A stretch of 64,000 nt of DNA from Candidatus Rifleibacteriota bacterium (GCA_905236675.1 CAJOND010000010.1:36723-100722), one strand, 5' to 3'. Positions 9,335-19,181 are shown, numbered from the stretch's first letter. Numbers and translations are program-made. Notes: generated from the letters alone by a model not told the origin.

Positions 9335-10099
9335 TTATTCAGCTTCCATTGCTTTTTCCATATCTTCATCAGATATTTCAGCATTGTGGTAAACATCTTG
9401 AACGTCATCGTGTTCTTCAAGAGCTTCGACAAGTTTCAAAACTTTGGAAACTGCATCTCCAGTAACAGCTACACTAGTTTTAGCTACGGACATAATCTTA
9501 GAATCTTGAGTCTTAACTCCTTTTTCTTCTAAGGCCTGGCTAACTGTGTAGAAATCGCCAGGAGCACAGAAAATTTCAAAGCCGTCATCTTGTTCTTTAA
9601 AATCATCAGCTCCAACTTCAAGAACCAGTTCCATCATGCTATCTTCTGTCTGAGATGGATTTTCTTCTTTGGGAACAAAGAAATAACCTTTTGTTTCAAA
9701 CAAATAGGAAACACAACCGGGAACGCCCATGTTTCCACCAGCTCTACTGAATATTTTATTAACTTCAGCAACTGTGCGGTTTGTGTTATCTGTAAGACAT
9801 TTGGCCATAACAGCAACGCCGTTCGCTCCATAGCCTTCATACATAACTTCTTCGTAGTTTACGCCTTCAAGTTCGCCTGTACCTTTTTTAATTGCACGGT
9901 CGATATTGTCTTTCGGCATATTGCAGTCTTTGGCTGCTACTAAAGCTGTTCTTAAACGGGGGTTAGAATCTGGATCACCACCGCCTAATTTGGCTGCTAT
10001 TGTAATTTCTTTGATAACTTTTGTAAATGCACGTCCTCTGATGGCATCTACTTTGGCTTTAACGTGTTTAACCTTGGCCCACTTATTATGACCTGACAT
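9335..10099 (-). CDS. yebC: YebC/PmpR family regulatory protein (TACO1 type)
   Basis: The start MSGHNKWAKVKHVKAKVDA and the RGRAFTKVIKEITIAAKLGG stretch are diagnostic of the YebC family. The length of 254 residues is usual. Members are described as DNA-binding regulators, and recent work on the family links it to translation of difficult stretches such as polyproline. The family often neighbours ruvC or ruvA, as here. GGAGG lies 7 bases before the ATG. The sequence does not show which of these roles applies. Confidence 0.95.
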   Translation of the reverse strand: MSGHNKWAKVKHVKAKVDAIRGRAFTKVIKEITIAAKLGGGDPDSNPRLRTALVAAKDCNMPKDNIDRAIKKGTGELEGVNYEEVMYEGYGANGVAVMAKCLTDNTNRTVAEVNKIFSRAGGNMGVPGCVSYLFETKGYFFVPKEENPSQTEDSMMELVLEVGADDFKEQDDGFEIFCAPGDFYTVSQALEEKGVKTQDSKIMSVAKTSVAVTGDAVSKVLKLVEALEEHDDVQDVYHNAEISDEDMEKAMEAE

Positions 10100-10496
10100 T
10101 CAAATCCTCCATAAATCGGAAAGTAGAAATATTATAACCATTGTCTTTCTAACTCGCAACATTTTTTTTAGAGATTGACAAAAAATTGCCATAATCACCA
10201 TCCATTCACCACTTATCACCCATTACTTACTACTAGGCTTTAAGTTTCTTTGTCCTATTCCCTGTATCCTATTCCTTCAGAATATAGTTTAATATGGTTC
10301 GGTTACCCTTTATGACTCGCTCGAACCATCCTATCGCTCGCTTGCGCGATACAATTCTTGGCGATAGCCTTCAAGGGAAAGCTTTAGAACAGCATAGCAT
10401 AAAGCTAAAACAATCCTCTCTGCTCTAAGAGGCTTTAGCCTCGACAGCTCTCTGCTCTTTAGCCCAAAGAGACATGGTCTCGTCCACTCTTCTACT
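10100..10496. other. Intergenic region with a dispersed repeat copy
   Basis: There is no gene in this roughly 400-base stretch. The first 100 bases hold the yebC upstream region. From 10304 to 10370 lies a diverged copy of the repeat family also seen at 47.1 kb and 63.7 kb (CCCTTTATGACTCGCT followed by CGCTCGCTTGC and TTGGCGATAG). The remaining part is rich in short self-complementary pieces, for example around 10420-10450, and shows no coding signal. Confidence 0.6.
10304..10370. repeat. Diverged copy of dispersed intergenic repeat
   Basis: It aligns by eye with the reverse complement of 63686-63744 and with 47124-47190. The same order of blocks is kept: CCCTTTA-YGACT, a CTCGCTTGC block, then an inverted-repeat block ending TTGGCGRYAG. 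Confidence 0.55.
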
Positions 10497-12200
10497 CTAT
10501 TCTTTCAATCTACTTTTTCTTTCTTTTGCTTCTGATTCTGTTAAAAATCCAAGTCTTTTCATCTGGCTTATGTATTTGCTAGCTTCTTTTACTCGACCAC
10601 GTTTTTCATAGAAATCAGCTAAACCTTCAACAACTTTTCTGTTGTCTTTGTATTCTTTTCTAGTAAGCAATATTTGTAAGGCTAATTCTTTCTGTCTATC
10701 GTTGTCACCATTAAAAGCTAAATTCATCAGTTCATCGCTTGCTACCTTAGACTTACCAGGTTTGTCTTCCTTTTTATTTCCAAATAGATAATAGTTATCT
10801 TGCTCTAAGCTAGCTTTTAAATCTTCTTCTACATTTTTCTTTTCGTAATCTGTAACTGCTCCAACTTTAGCATATTTGCGATACCAAGTTATTGCTTCAT
10901 CGTAATAACCTCGATTTTTATAGAATTCATAAAGCTTTTTTAATGTTTCTGAGTCTTTTTTGTTAGCATTATAGTATTCTAGATAAGCGGACTCTAAATC
11001 TGCGTCTTTAGTATCAGAGCCACTGACTTTTTCAGACAACTCACGTTCAGCTTTTTCTTTTTCCTCTCTTTGAAGGCTGTCTATCATTTCTAATTCCTTA
11101 TATTCGGACCTGCTTTTTAGAATTTTCAACATTTTTTCTGTATTAGCTTTATCATTGTTTTCTTGAAATAATTCAGCACATCTGTGTATCCCCTGAATCA
11201 TATTTTTATCTAATTCATATGCTTTTTGATAGGCTTTAATAGCATTCTTATTATCTTCTAATCTTTCAAAGATTTCTGCCATTTCATAGAAGCCTTGAGC
11301 AGGGTTGGGGTTCTTTTTTATTTCTTTCTTATAAGATGCTATAGCTTCTTCGTATTTCCCTACTTTTGCTAAATTGCGACCTATATCATAGCCTATGGCC
11401 TTAGTAATAGAAGAATCATTTTTGCCATATTTCCCCGCTAATTCTATATGTTTTGCAGCTTTTTCGTGGTTGCCATTTTTTTCATAGGCCTTACCCAATA
11501 ATAAATGAACGTTTGCATCTGTTTCATCGAACAATAATACTTGTTCTAATATTTCGCAGGCACTGCTATAGTTACCTTGTTCTAGCCATGTTTCCCCAAG
11601 TGCTTTTAAAGTTTCTGAATTGTCAGGCTGCAATTCTTTTGCTTTTTTTAAATATTCAGCTGCCTTAGCATAATTTTTGTTTCTTAGTTCCATAATACCT
11701 ACTCTGGAAAGAGCATGAGGATTATTAGGTTCTATTGCTAAAGCTGAAACATAATGACTGTCCGCTTCATCTTTTTTGTTTTTTTCATCTAAAATTTTAG
11801 CCATTCTTAGATGTATGTCAGCTGATTTTGGAAAACCAGATAAAGCTATTTGAAAATAATTTAATGCTTGTGTGCTTTGACCTTCTTCGTTGAGCATTAT
11901 ACCAAGATAATAATAAGACATAAATTCATCTGGAGTGTCTTTTATAATCTTTTTTAAGGTTTTTATTACTTCTTCTCTATCTGTTTTATTGCCAACTTTG
12001 AATTTGTCCCATATTTTATCGTAAAAAGCTTCTGTTGGATTAATTATTTGTTTTTTTGATTTAGCTTCACTTGTTGTTTGCTTTTTGCTTTTGTTAGTAG
12101 AGCTTTTTTGCTTTTTGGAAACTGCACCTTCTATAGAAACAGCGGATAGACATAATGAAACTATAAGAAATGATAATAAGAAATACTTTTTGTTTTTCAT
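10497..12200 (-). CDS. Exported TPR-repeat protein
   Basis: The protein has 567 residues. The start MKNKKYFLLSFLIVSLCLSA is a signal peptide, probably cleaved after a site near residue 26 (SIEGAVSKK). A Lys/Ser-rich linker follows, then about ten TPR units from residue 55 on (YYYLGIMLNEEGQSTQALNY, HLRMAKILDEKNKKDEADSH and others). The C-terminal third is more diverged but still helical. It is likely a periplasmic or surface-linked scaffold. It is a single gene with a weak ribosome site (AAGGGCG). No enzymatic motif is seen. Confidence 0.8.
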   Translation of the reverse strand: MKNKKYFLLSFLIVSLCLSAVSIEGAVSKKQKSSTNKSKKQTTSEAKSKKQIINPTEAFYDKIWDKFKVGNKTDREEVIKTLKKIIKDTPDEFMSYYYLGIMLNEEGQSTQALNYFQIALSGFPKSADIHLRMAKILDEKNKKDEADSHYVSALAIEPNNPHALSRVGIMELRNKNYAKAAEYLKKAKELQPDNSETLKALGETWLEQGNYSSACEILEQVLLFDETDANVHLLLGKAYEKNGNHEKAAKHIELAGKYGKNDSSITKAIGYDIGRNLAKVGKYEEAIASYKKEIKKNPNPAQGFYEMAEIFERLEDNKNAIKAYQKAYELDKNMIQGIHRCAELFQENNDKANTEKMLKILKSRSEYKELEMIDSLQREEKEKAERELSEKVSGSDTKDADLESAYLEYYNANKKDSETLKKLYEFYKNRGYYDEAITWYRKYAKVGAVTDYEKKNVEEDLKASLEQDNYYLFGNKKEDKPGKSKVASDELMNLAFNGDNDRQKELALQILLTRKEYKDNRKVVEGLADFYEKRGRVKEASKYISQMKRLGFLTESEAKERKSRLKE

Positions 12201-12370
12201 TTTTGAATCGCCCTTAAACTTGTTGGTTTATTTATTATAACAGAGCATAAGTATGAGGCAAAGCTTTATTTGTATTTTATAAGCTATTTATAGTGGCTAT
12301 AGCTCTGTTAAAATCTTTTTTAATAGTTATTTAAATTATGCCGATATTTTTAGTCGAAATGGAGATAATT

Positions 12371-14176
12371 ATGACAGGTAAAAATATTGGTATCTGGTTG
12401 GTTTTATTGTTTTGTGTTAGTTCATGTTTTGTTTTTACAGGCTGTTCTGATGTAGGAGCGAATAAACGGGCTAATCCTGTAGCTAGCGAAACAGATTCAG
12501 AAACGAGTGTTTCTACAGGCTCTTCATCTACAGATACAACCAAATCACCTGAAAACAGTTTGTTGCCTGTCGTAAATATTTATGCTTCTCAGAATATTGT
12601 TGGAGCTGGAAATGAAATTAATTTGCGAGCTGAAGCTATAGACCCCGCAGGTGCACCAGTTACTCTTACCTGGGATTCTTCAGAAGGAATACTGGTGAAT
12701 GTTAGTGGATCAACTGCTGTTTGGCAGGCTCCAGGTCATTCATCTAGTTCTGTAGTAAGTTGTACTGCCACAGATGTAAGAGGTGGAAAAACTACTGCAA
12801 ATGTTGAAATCGAGGTAATTGGCAATTCAACTTATAAACTGAATATATTAGCCGATAGACGTTCTTTAAATGCTTCTGTAAGTGCTGAAAATACTGAAAA
12901 TACCTATGTTCCTGTTGCTGGTGCCAGAGTAACACTCAAAGCTTTTAATAATGTGGCTGTTTCTGATAAAAATGGTGATGTTGTATTCGATGTTACTCAA
13001 ACAGATACAATAGCAACTTATTCTGATATAGAAGTATCGTTTAAAGAATGGGATATAACTTACAATGCTAAGCTTGTTTCTGTTTCAGGTTCTGTAGTTA
13101 AAGACTATTTAATTTTTTCGCCAGGTTATTCGAATGTTAGTGTGGCCTTAGCTAGTGGTGACTCTTTTGATTTGAAAAAGGGTATGCTTGAAGTATCAAC
13201 GACAGAAAAAAATACAGTTGGTGCTCTTGAGCCTTTATCTGAAGTCACAGTAAACTGTTCGGCGGGTCAGAGTATTTCTAGCAGAGATTCTGGTACTGCT
13301 GTCATATCTTGTTCTTCTGTCGGAACAAATACTTCTTTAAATCTTAGAAAAACAGGTTACAGTGATATAGATAATTGTAAGGTTCCATTAAGTCAGAATT
13401 ATCTGACTTTAGTTTCTGCAGAAATGACAAGGAACGGTAATTTTCTTGACCATGAAGCTACCATTTCCTGGATAAGTCCTTATAACTATAAATCAAATGT
13501 AGCTGTTATGGATCCTTTTACTATTGGTTTTGGACAAGCTATGGATACAACTTCTGCTTTTGATTCTATTAATTTAATGGTTCAAAATAAGAATACCAAC
13601 GAATTAATTTCAGTAGATGGCGATAAAATAAAAGAGTTGTTTGATATAAAATGGGACAGTAATACTACTGTTTACTTATATCCGAAGAATGGTTACAAGG
13701 CAAATACTAGATATAGTCTTATTTTAAATAATTGGTCAGCAAAAACTGTTGATGGTAGATTTTTAAAAAATTATGTTGGAACATATTATGAATTTAAAAC
13801 AGATGATGATCCTGCTCCACAAATTTTAGCTTTTGAGCCGGTAAATGGAGCTACAAATGTTAACCGAAACGGTCCTTTTACTATTTATTTTGATCGCAGC
13901 ATAGATGAAAACTCTTTATATGAAAATACAGAACTAGAAGTTGTTGCTGTAGATTCCGGTTTAAGTATAACTTTAACAGGCTCTTCTATTAGAACTTTCT
14001 TTTCTGTTATCTGGAGAAATGACAATACCGAGTTACAGTTAGTTCCTCGTAGAACTTTATCTCCTAGAACTTCATATCAGATAAGACTAAAAAAGTGTAG
14101 TTTTAAATCATTGTCTGGTAAAGCTATTTCTGGTATAGAAAATTTCTGGACTCAGTTTACTACTGGCGGAATATGA
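12371..14176 (+). CDS. Lipoprotein with bacterial Ig-like (Big_5) domains
   Basis: I place the start at ATG 12371 because GGAG lies 6 bases upstream and the product then begins as a classical lipoprotein: MTGKNIGIWLVLLFCVSSC with lipobox VFTGC. The frame itself extends to ATG 12338, which has no ribosome site. After a Ser/Thr linker comes a PKD/Ig-like domain (PVVNIYASQNIVGAGNEINL to about residue 150), a middle region with a carboxypeptidase-regulatory-like fold (VAGARVTLKAF), and two Big_5 domains (VAVMDPFTIGFGQAMD; GATNVNRNGPFTIYFDRSID). These domains are common in surface adhesins and exported proteins. A terminator follows. Confidence 0.8.
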   Translation: MTGKNIGIWLVLLFCVSSCFVFTGCSDVGANKRANPVASETDSETSVSTGSSSTDTTKSPENSLLPVVNIYASQNIVGAGNEINLRAEAIDPAGAPVTLTWDSSEGILVNVSGSTAVWQAPGHSSSSVVSCTATDVRGGKTTANVEIEVIGNSTYKLNILADRRSLNASVSAENTENTYVPVAGARVTLKAFNNVAVSDKNGDVVFDVTQTDTIATYSDIEVSFKEWDITYNAKLVSVSGSVVKDYLIFSPGYSNVSVALASGDSFDLKKGMLEVSTTEKNTVGALEPLSEVTVNCSAGQSISSRDSGTAVISCSSVGTNTSLNLRKTGYSDIDNCKVPLSQNYLTLVSAEMTRNGNFLDHEATISWISPYNYKSNVAVMDPFTIGFGQAMDTTSAFDSINLMVQNKNTNELISVDGDKIKELFDIKWDSNTTVYLYPKNGYKANTRYSLILNNWSAKTVDGRFLKNYVGTYYEFKTDDDPAPQILAFEPVNGATNVNRNGPFTIYFDRSIDENSLYENTELEVVAVDSGLSITLTGSSIRTFFSVIWRNDNTELQLVPRRTLSPRTSYQIRLKKCSFKSLSGKAISGIENFWTQFTTGGI

Positions 14177-14202
14177 TGGAAGATGGAAGATTTAAGATTG
14201 AA

Positions 14203-14236
14203 GATCCCCTCCTTTGGTAAAAGGTGGGGATTTTTA
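14203..14236 (+). terminator. Terminator after Big_5 lipoprotein
   Basis: GATCCCC-CCTTT pairs with AAAGG-GGGGAT around a short loop, followed by five T. It separates the lipoprotein from the rpmH promoter. Confidence 0.85.
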
Positions 14237-14276
14237 ATATTTCCTTTATAATGTACACCGCTAACAAAATAAGATA

Positions 14277-14305
14277 TTGACAATAAGCAAAGAATGGTGT
14301 ACTTT
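14277..14305 (+). promoter_or_regulatory. Sigma-70-type promoter of the rpmH operon
   Basis: TTGACA at 14277-14282, a 17-base spacer and TACTTT at 14300-14305. It is 42 bases before the rpmH start, and AGGAGA at 14335-14340 serves as ribosome site. Confidence 0.65.
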
Positions 14306-14346
14306 AGTCTACCTAAATTTAGTATTCTATATACAGGAGATATGTC

Positions 14347-14481
14347 ATGAGTTTTACTTACAATCCTAACAAACGTAAACGTGCTAAAACTCACGGTTTT
14401 AGAAAAAGAATGTCTACTGTTAGCGGTCGCAATGTATTAAGACGCCGCAGACAGCATGGTCGCAAGAGATTAGCTCTCTAA
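14347..14481 (+). CDS. rpmH: 50S ribosomal protein L34
   Basis: A 44-residue protein, [20 protein letters not shown] onward, ending in GRKRLAL. This is the complete and highly conserved L34 sequence (TYNPxxRKRxxxHGFRxRM, then GRxVLxRRRxxGRxRL). It is a basic large-subunit ribosomal protein. AGGAGA lies 6 bases before the ATG. It heads the conserved rpmH-rnpA-yidD-yidC-jag-mnmE-mnmG-rsmG cluster. dnaA, which often lies upstream of rpmH, is not present. Confidence 0.97.
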   Translation: MSFTYNPNKRKRAKTHGFRKRMSTVSGRNVLRRRRQHGRKRLAL

Positions 14482-14488
14482 TAAACCC

Positions 14489-14851
14489 GTGAATAGCACA
14501 AGGTGCAGTAGTGTTGTTACACTACGGGCTTATTCCGAATTCAGGCGTGTTTTTTCTACAAAAGCACGCTTCTTTCGGAATGGACTTTGTTTCTGTTATA
14601 GAAGAGCAAAAGGTTTACCATTTCGATTCGGAGTTTCAATTCCCAAACGCTTTGGAAAAGCAGTAGAACGGAATAAGTTAAGACGTCGCATCAAAGAAAT
14701 CATAAGACATTCCCAGATTGTTCCAGCTGATTCAGAAGTAGTTTTTTTAGTTAGAAAACTTTGCTCAGATTTTTCTTTTGAAAGTCTTAGGCAAACTTGT
14801 GAATGGGGTTTTTGTAAAATATCACAGACAAAGATTCTTATTGAGGAATAG
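14489..14851 (+). CDS. rnpA: Ribonuclease P protein component
   Basis: The RnpA protein helps the RNase P RNA cleave 5' leaders from tRNA precursors. The 120-residue protein is basic and has the family landmarks: EFRRVFSTKARF near the N-terminus, RFGVSIPKRFGKAVERNKLR and RRRIKEIIR (the RNR motif region), and a C-terminal SFESLRQTCEWGF helix. It starts at GTG 7 bases after the rpmH stop, with no clear ribosome site, which suggests coupling to rpmH. Confidence 0.95.
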   Translation: MNSTRCSSVVTLRAYSEFRRVFSTKARFFRNGLCFCYRRAKGLPFRFGVSIPKRFGKAVERNKLRRRIKEIIRHSQIVPADSEVVFLVRKLCSDFSFESLRQTCEWGFCKISQTKILIEE

Positions 14852-14857
14852 TATTTG

Positions 14858-15094
14858 ATGAGCATTAAAGATATAATAGAGATTCCTGCAAAAATAGGTT
14901 TATTTTTAATACGTATGTATCAGAAGTTTATATCTCCTTTGCTTGGTGATGTTTGCAGGTTTAAACCATCTTGTTCTCATTATACTTATGAAGCTATAGA
15001 AAAATACGGACTAATTAAAGGTTCTTTGATGGGTGCGTGGCGTATTTGTAGATGTAATCCCTTTAATAAGGGTGGATATGATCCTGTAAAATAA
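14858..15094 (+). CDS. yidD: Membrane protein insertion efficiency factor YidD
   Basis: A small protein of 78 residues with the complete YidD pattern: [30 protein letters not shown], then [27 protein letters not shown]. It includes the three conserved cysteines. It lies on the inner face of the membrane and aids YidC. ATG 14858 is chosen over an adjoining TTG at 14855; GAGGA lies about 10 bases upstream. It sits between rnpA and yidC as in most bacteria. Confidence 0.96.
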   Translation: MSIKDIIEIPAKIGLFLIRMYQKFISPLLGDVCRFKPSCSHYTYEAIEKYGLIKGSLMGAWRICRCNPFNKGGYDPVK

Positions 15095-15129
15095 GTGATA
15101 TATTTTGAACCTGGAGAAGGTAGAGCGGA

Positions 15130-16746
15130 ATGAGCATTAATTGCCTTTTAACTAAGAATTATAGTAATGAGATGAGGTTGGGCAGGCTTGTCTGCTCTTT
15201 TATTTTCCTAATCAGTTTGATTTTTTGTTCAAATAGTGTTTTTGCACAAAATGCCGTTGCAGAAATAAAGCCTAGTATAAGTGTTAAGTTATTGGACTTG
15301 GATGGCGACGGTTTTAATGATGCTGAATTTGAGAATGCCAACATAAAACTGGTTATATCTAGTAAAACTGGTTGTGTAAGTTTCTATTACTTGAAAGGCG
15401 AAAAATACGAAGAAAATATTTATCCGCCTCATATTGAATCCTTGGGTTATTCTTTCGATAAAAATATTAAAAAAGTATTTGGCTTCGATAATTCCAATTA
15501 TTATTTTTCTAATACAAGTTACAAAATTGAAATAGAAAGTCAGAACGATAACGAAGCTGTAATAAAGGCTACTGCCGAGACTTCCACTGTAGTTGATGAA
15601 AATACACCTGATGATAAGTCTATGAGTTTGGTTAGACGTTATATTCTTCCTAACGAAGGTTATAACTTTAAAATAGATAATTGCTTAACTAACTTAAAGG
15701 AAAAGCTTATTCAGGTAGGAAATAATGAAGGGTCTTTTACTTTTGAATACGGTCCTGGTATTTTTATGGAACCTTATGGACCAACTACCCTTCTTGCTTT
15801 GAAAAGCCAAAATGATTTTGATTCTTATACTAGTGCTGACTCTTTAAATGATAAAGGGAAAAACAATTATGTCGGTATAGGAATGAAAGACCAGTATTTT
15901 TGTGTAATGATGGAATCTGATCAACCGCTTGGTATCTCTGTTGTAGCTTCGAAAACCGTTTCAGTTGTCGAAAATAGAAAGCAGATGGATACCAGACTTC
16001 TGAAATGTTCACTTCCTAAATTTAACTTAGGAGCAAGAGAAACAAGAAGCTTTGTTTTTAATGTTTATGCTGGTCCGTTGATTTTAAATGAACTGAAAAA
16101 AATAAACAGAACAAAAATAGCAGATTATGGTTGGCTTGTTAAGCAAATGCTTGAAATATTGCGCTTCTTTTATTCGCTAATTCCAAGTTATGGTATAGCT
16201 ATTATTTTACTGACTTTATTAGTTCGATTAATTCTTTATCCTTTAACTTTGAAGCAATCAAAAGAAATGGCTAAGATGCAGAAAATTCAGCCAAAAGTTA
16301 AAGCTTTACAAGATAAATACAAAGATGATCCTCAAAGACTTAATGAAGAGGTCATGAAATTATATACAAAGAACAATGTTAATCCGCTTGGTGGTTGCTT
16401 CCCAATGCTTTTACAGCTTCCTATCATTATGGCTTTATTTAATACTTTCAGAAATGCTGTAGAATTGCGAAAAGCTTCATTTTTATGGATGAGTGATTTA
16501 TCGAAAGGTGATCCTTACCTCATTCTGCCTATCGCTATTGCTGCTTTAATGTATTATCAGCAGGGAAAGACGACAGCTGATCCTCAACAAAAACAGGCAA
16601 TGGCATTTATGCCTATTATGATGTTATTCATCACCTTTTCGTTACCTTCAGGTCTGCTGGTTTATTGGTTTGCCAGCAGCGTATTAGGAATATTGCAGCA
16701 TATACAAGCTAATCGTTACACAGCTAGTTTGAAGGAGGAAATTTAA
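15130..16746 (+). CDS. yidC: Membrane protein insertase YidC
   Basis: YidC/Oxa1 inserts and folds inner-membrane proteins with or without SecYEG. The 538-residue protein has the Gram-negative layout. An N-terminal membrane segment or signal lies near residues 20-38 (LVCSFIFLISLIFCSNSVFA). A large periplasmic beta domain reaches to about residue 330. The five-helix core follows (YGWLVKQMLEILRFFYSLIP, SYGIAIILLTLLVRLILYPL), with the cytoplasmic hairpin KEMAKMQKIQPKVKALQDKY and the VNPLGGCFPMLLQLPI motif. GGAGAAGG lies 9 bases before the ATG. The large periplasmic domain supports a two-membrane envelope. Confidence 0.96.
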   Translation: MSINCLLTKNYSNEMRLGRLVCSFIFLISLIFCSNSVFAQNAVAEIKPSISVKLLDLDGDGFNDAEFENANIKLVISSKTGCVSFYYLKGEKYEENIYPPHIESLGYSFDKNIKKVFGFDNSNYYFSNTSYKIEIESQNDNEAVIKATAETSTVVDENTPDDKSMSLVRRYILPNEGYNFKIDNCLTNLKEKLIQVGNNEGSFTFEYGPGIFMEPYGPTTLLALKSQNDFDSYTSADSLNDKGKNNYVGIGMKDQYFCVMMESDQPLGISVVASKTVSVVENRKQMDTRLLKCSLPKFNLGARETRSFVFNVYAGPLILNELKKINRTKIADYGWLVKQMLEILRFFYSLIPSYGIAIILLTLLVRLILYPLTLKQSKEMAKMQKIQPKVKALQDKYKDDPQRLNEEVMKLYTKNNVNPLGGCFPMLLQLPIIMALFNTFRNAVELRKASFLWMSDLSKGDPYLILPIAIAALMYYQQGKTTADPQQKQAMAFMPIMMLFITFSLPSGLLVYWFASSVLGILQHIQANRYTASLKEEI

Positions 16747-17811
16747 ATGTCTAACACTAGAACCATTGAAATTACTGCAAAAACAGAAGAAGAAGCTCGA
16801 CAAATAGCACTTAATGAGCTTAATGAAAACGAAACCATCGTTTGTTCTGAAACCATTTCTGCTCCTGCTAAGGGGTTATTTGGATTAGTCGGAAAACAGG
16901 AATACAAAGTCAGGTTTTCTATTGGTGAAAAACCTGAAGAAAAAGTTGTTGAACGAGGAGAAAAAATATCTAAAAAATCTTTCTCTGATTCAGAAAATTC
17001 CGAAGACTTTTCTGAAGATTCCGAAGAACCACATCCACCTGTTAGAAGAGGTCGAAGAGAATGGGGTGGAAGACGTGATCGGGGAGAAAGAAGCGAAAGA
17101 GGTCCACGTCGCGAAAGAGGTAGAAGAAATTTCAGACGTAATCGAGATGATTACAGAGAAGAAGAAAATGAAGAAGAACAGGTAACTATTCCTGAAAGAC
17201 CTAAAGATCCTGTAACTGATGAAATTAAAAATCATGAAGGCTATGCTCAGATTTTTGAATTAATCAGAGGAATTGCTGAAAATGTTGGTATTGAAAATAT
17301 AGAACTTGTTGATTATATGCGTGATGGTGCATGGGTTATAGAAGCTTCTGCAGAAGATGTTTCTCAACTTATTGGCAAACGTGGTCATACATTAGACTCT
17401 GTTCAATATCTTATGAATATTATTTTCAACAAAGGAAACGATGAAAGTAGAGTTAAAATAGTTCTTGATGCGCAGGGCTATCGTGAAAAACGTTATCAGA
17501 GCTTGATTCATCTAGCTAACAGAATGGCTAGAAAAGCTGTTGCTTCACGCAGACCTATTGAACTTGAACCAATGACTACTCTTGATCGCCGTACTATTCA
17601 TATGGCATTGAAAGACAGAACTGATGTAGAAACCTTTTCAAAAGGAACAGAACCAATGAGACGTGTAGTCATTTCATCAATGAAAAAGAAAAACATTAAC
17701 AAGCCGGTTAATGCTGAATGGCAACCTTTAGCAGTTGATGATGATATAGAAACTTCTGAAAAAACAGAAGCTTCAACTTCAGTTCCAATGTTTATGGAAG
17801 AAGATGTCTAA
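16747..17811 (+). CDS. jag: RNA-binding protein Jag/KhpB (KH and R3H domains)
   Basis: A Jag N-terminal domain (residues 1-58, with APAKGLFGLVGKQEYKVRF), a very charged Arg/Glu-rich linker (about 65-145), a KH domain with the loop LIGKRGHTLDSVQYL, and a C-terminal R3H domain (YQSLIHLANRMARKAVASRR and the RRxIHMALKDR motif). KhpB acts with KhpA as an RNA chaperone affecting cell division and envelope growth in Gram-positive bacteria; its role here is unproven. GGAGGAAAT overlaps the yidC end. It overlaps mnmE by 8 bases. Confidence 0.95.
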   Translation: MSNTRTIEITAKTEEEARQIALNELNENETIVCSETISAPAKGLFGLVGKQEYKVRFSIGEKPEEKVVERGEKISKKSFSDSENSEDFSEDSEEPHPPVRRGRREWGGRRDRGERSERGPRRERGRRNFRRNRDDYREEENEEEQVTIPERPKDPVTDEIKNHEGYAQIFELIRGIAENVGIENIELVDYMRDGAWVIEASAEDVSQLIGKRGHTLDSVQYLMNIIFNKGNDESRVKIVLDAQGYREKRYQSLIHLANRMARKAVASRRPIELEPMTTLDRRTIHMALKDRTDVETFSKGTEPMRRVVISSMKKKNINKPVNAEWQPLAVDDDIETSEKTEASTSVPMFMEEDV

Positions 17812-19180
17812 GATTAAGATTGACACTATTGCCGCTCTCTCTACTCCCGCAGGTAGAGCGGCAATTAGTATGATTAGGGTATCTGGACCTGATACCTTTG
17901 AAATTCTAAAAAAAGTATTTAAAACAGGGGGAAAGAGGGCTTTCCCCCTGCATTATTCTGCTTATTTTGGTTCTATAATTGAACCCAAAACTGGTTACGT
18001 AGCAGATCAGGTTATTGTAAATACTTATATTTCTCCAAAATCCTATACAGGTGAAGATTTAGCAGAAATTTCCACTCATGGAAATCCTGTTATTGTATCT
18101 AAAATATTAAGTATTCTTTTCGAGAACGGTGCAAGACAAGCAGAAAAAGGTGAATTTACCAGAAGAGCTTTTTTGAATGGTAAAATGGATTTGCTTGAAG
18201 TTGAGGCTTTATCTCAGCTACTTTATGCAAGTTCAACTACTCAGACAAGATTAGCCTTAAATCAGCTGGATGGTTTACCCTCAAAATATATAGCAAAAAT
18301 AAGGGAAGATTTGCTTAACCAGCTCGTCCAGTTAGAAGCCAGCCTGAACTTTCCTGAAGACTCTATAGAATCGATAGATGAAGATGCTTTAAAAGTATCT
18401 TTACAAAAAATCCTTTCTGAACTTAGCTTATTTGCTGAAAATGCAAGAAATGGGTCGCTTGTTAGCGATGGACTAAAAGTAACAATAGTAGGAAGACCAA
18501 ATGTAGGAAAGTCTAGTTTAATGAACTATATTCTCGGTCGTGATAGAGCTATTGTTACTGATATTCCAGGAACTACAAGGGATACTCTTGAAGAAAGTTT
18601 GATTATAGATTCAATGCCAGTTAAGTTAATTGACACGGCAGGTTTAAGAAAGGCTGAAAATGATATAGAAGCCATAGGGATTGAACGAACGGAACAGGCA
18701 ATTGAATCTTCTTTTGCTGTTATTGGGGTTTTCGATGGTTCTCAACCAGCAAATGAAGAAGATAAAGCTGTATTAGAACGTTTAAAACAATTAGAAAAAC
18801 CTGTTTTGGCTATTCAAAACAAATCTGATTTACCTCAACTATTAGATTCAGAATTCCTTTCAGGCCTGAATGTTGTAAAGGCATCGGCCTTAAAAGGTGA
18901 AGGCATGAGTGAGTTAGTAGCTCTATTAAGTAAGACTATTAAAGAAACAGGCATTAGTAGTTTGGAAGAGATGGTTCTTTTAGGTGCAACGCAGGTAAAT
19001 GCATTAGATAAAGCTTTGAATACTTTAAAGAGAGCCGAAGAGGGTATAGGACAAATTTATCAGGATATGCTTGCTATAGATCTGGAAGAAGCAGTTCGGG
19101 AACTAGGTAGAGTAAATGGTGAAACTGTTGATGTAAACACCTTAGATATGATTTTTGAACGATTTTGTATTGGCAAATAA
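17804..19180 (+). CDS. mnmE: tRNA uridine-5-carboxymethylaminomethyl(34) synthesis GTPase MnmE
   Basis: MnmE works with MnmG to add the aminomethyl-type group to U34 of tRNA. The 458 residues show the N-terminal tetrahydrofolate-binding domain (TIAALSTPAGRAAISMIRVS and SYTGEDLAEISTHG), helical arms, the inserted G domain (GRPNVGKSSLMNYILGRDRA, DIPGTTRDT, DTAG, NKSD) and the terminal FCIGK carrying the essential cysteine. It is complete and canonical. Its stop is one base from the first mnmG start, so the two are translationally coupled. Confidence 0.97.
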   Translation: MSKIKIDTIAALSTPAGRAAISMIRVSGPDTFEILKKVFKTGGKRAFPLHYSAYFGSIIEPKTGYVADQVIVNTYISPKSYTGEDLAEISTHGNPVIVSKILSILFENGARQAEKGEFTRRAFLNGKMDLLEVEALSQLLYASSTTQTRLALNQLDGLPSKYIAKIREDLLNQLVQLEASLNFPEDSIESIDEDALKVSLQKILSELSLFAENARNGSLVSDGLKVTIVGRPNVGKSSLMNYILGRDRAIVTDIPGTTRDTLEESLIIDSMPVKLIDTAGLRKAENDIEAIGIERTEQAIESSFAVIGVFDGSQPANEEDKAVLERLKQLEKPVLAIQNKSDLPQLLDSEFLSGLNVVKASALKGEGMSELVALLSKTIKETGISSLEEMVLLGATQVNALDKALNTLKRAEEGIGQIYQDMLAIDLEEAVRELGRVNGETVDVNTLDMIFERFCIGK

Positions 19181-19181
19181 T

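Noticed and set aside
12331..12543. 70-residue open frame on - at the lipoprotein start
   Set aside because: Antisense of the lipoprotein signal region, no supporting signals.
14596..14865. Open frame on - opposite rnpA
   Set aside because: Shadow of rnpA, which has clear family motifs on +.
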